5,152 nt of DNA from assembly GCA_031283505.1 (NCBI GenBank), contig JAITBO010000197.1, positions 1-5,152 of the forward strand, read 5' to 3'. The position numbers were made by a program, and so were the translations under genes. Shown here in pieces: positions 4,617 through 5,152 of this stretch (position 1 is the stretch's first letter; the number at the start of each line of letters is the position of its first letter). The notes under the pieces were generated by a model. The model saw nothing but the letters and a program-made list of their open reading frames with translations. It did no database searches and had not been told where the DNA came from. This stretch comes from Treponema sp. GTDB taxonomy: Bacteria; Spirochaetota; Spirochaetia; Treponematales; Breznakiellaceae.

Positions 4617-5152
4617 ATGATTGTTAATGGCCGTGATTGCTTGGTCATGATAAAAACCGCTTACCGGGAACTGGGTGTACCCTAATCGGTAGAAACCATT
4701 CGGGAGGCGGTATCGCTATTGACGGAGGAAGCGGCAATCGAAGGGGACGGCTCCTGCTGTGCCATTAAAAAAATCGGCGGAGTAACCGGATGCGTGGTAA
4801 CACCGCTGACCATCGGGACGACTCCTCTCCTCCTCTACCTTGCTATGGGCAGTACGGGCCTCCCGCTGTATGTGTCCGAAACCCGGAATATCTACCGTTA
4901 CAAACTGGATCTTTCACCTGCGGAGGACAGTACCCGGTTTGATCTGGTACAAGAACGGGGCGGTTCCCGAAAAGTCTATGAGGGCTGCGCCGTTACCGGC
5001 TTTGAACTGCGGATACACCGGGGGGAAGCCGTAAAACTGAAACTGGATATACGGGGGGAACGGCCTCCGGAGATATACCCCTATACCGACCAACTGAAAA
5101 CGGAAATGGGGGAACGGTTCATGGGAGACCGTGTTACCTACCGGATAAACGG
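4617..5152 (+). pseudogene. Phage tail protein (tail-tube-like), in-frame stop, runs off window
   Basis: ATG 4617, with AGGGGAA four to ten bases upstream, starts MIVNGRDCLVMIKTAYRELG and meets TAA at 4683-4685 after 22 residues. The same frame then stays open to the window end, with a continuous protein-like sequence: SVETIREAVSLLTEEAAIEG, then LYLAMGSTGLPLYVSETRNI, FDLVQERGGSRKVYEG, VTGFELRIHRGEAVKLKLDI, PPEIYPYTDQL. The stop looks like a single CAA-to-TAA change (glutamine to stop). The beta-rich content with ExGGSRKxYEGCAVTGFELR is what is expected of a tail tube or major tail subunit, and the position after a tail terminator agrees. No good start with a ribosome site follows the stop, so full-length protein would not be made unless the stop is suppressed or is a sequencing error. 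The 3' end lies outside. Tail protein is likely; tube specifically is less sure. Confidence 0.55.

Noticed and set aside
4840..5034. Plus-strand 64-codon frame at the right end
   Set aside because: It is an out-of-frame shadow of the tail gene, whose own frame is continuous there and more protein-like.

Overview
The window looks like a bacterial chromosome segment of roughly balanced base composition, in which an ordinary host locus abuts a decayed prophage morphogenesis block. All supported genes lie on the + strand. No marker fixes the taxon. The phage proteins remind me of prophage blocks in gut spirochaetes (Treponema), but that is an impression from memory, not a result.

Left part (1-2376), host genes. 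The window opens inside the C-terminal DNA-binding domain of an AraC-family regulator (1-177). A 217-base non-coding leader follows, holding a 12-bp palindrome, a repeated GATAGTTA and a weak promoter-like stretch. It precedes a MATE-family efflux transporter (395-1777). The transporter's stop overlaps the start of a LacA/Maa-type O-acetyltransferase (1774-2376) by four bases, so the two are translationally coupled. This reads as a regulator / efflux pump / acetyltransferase set.

Middle (2377-2759). There is no credible gene here. The stretch carries two adjacent small hairpins (2459-2504) and a GC-rich hairpin that would terminate transcription on the minus strand (2560-2600), although no minus-strand gene is present. 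It ends in an AT-rich stretch. I read it as the junction between host DNA and the phage remnant.

Right part (2760-5152), siphophage-like head-tail/tail genes in canonical order: a head-tail connector broken by one frameshift, a short strongly initiated ORF that looks like the stub of a deleted gene, an intact tail-terminator-like gene, an intact 243-aa protein, and a tail protein with an in-frame stop that runs off the window. The 243-aa protein is the most interesting item. It aligns by eye along the whole length of D12-class adenine DNA methyltransferases (Dam-like), but the AdoMet-binding motif and the DPPY catalytic motif are gone. It is either a repurposed pseudo-methylase in a virion assembly operon or one more product of decay. 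A perfect 24-bp palindrome inside the connector gene and a tight hairpin touching the tail gene's ribosome binding site are further unexplained structures.
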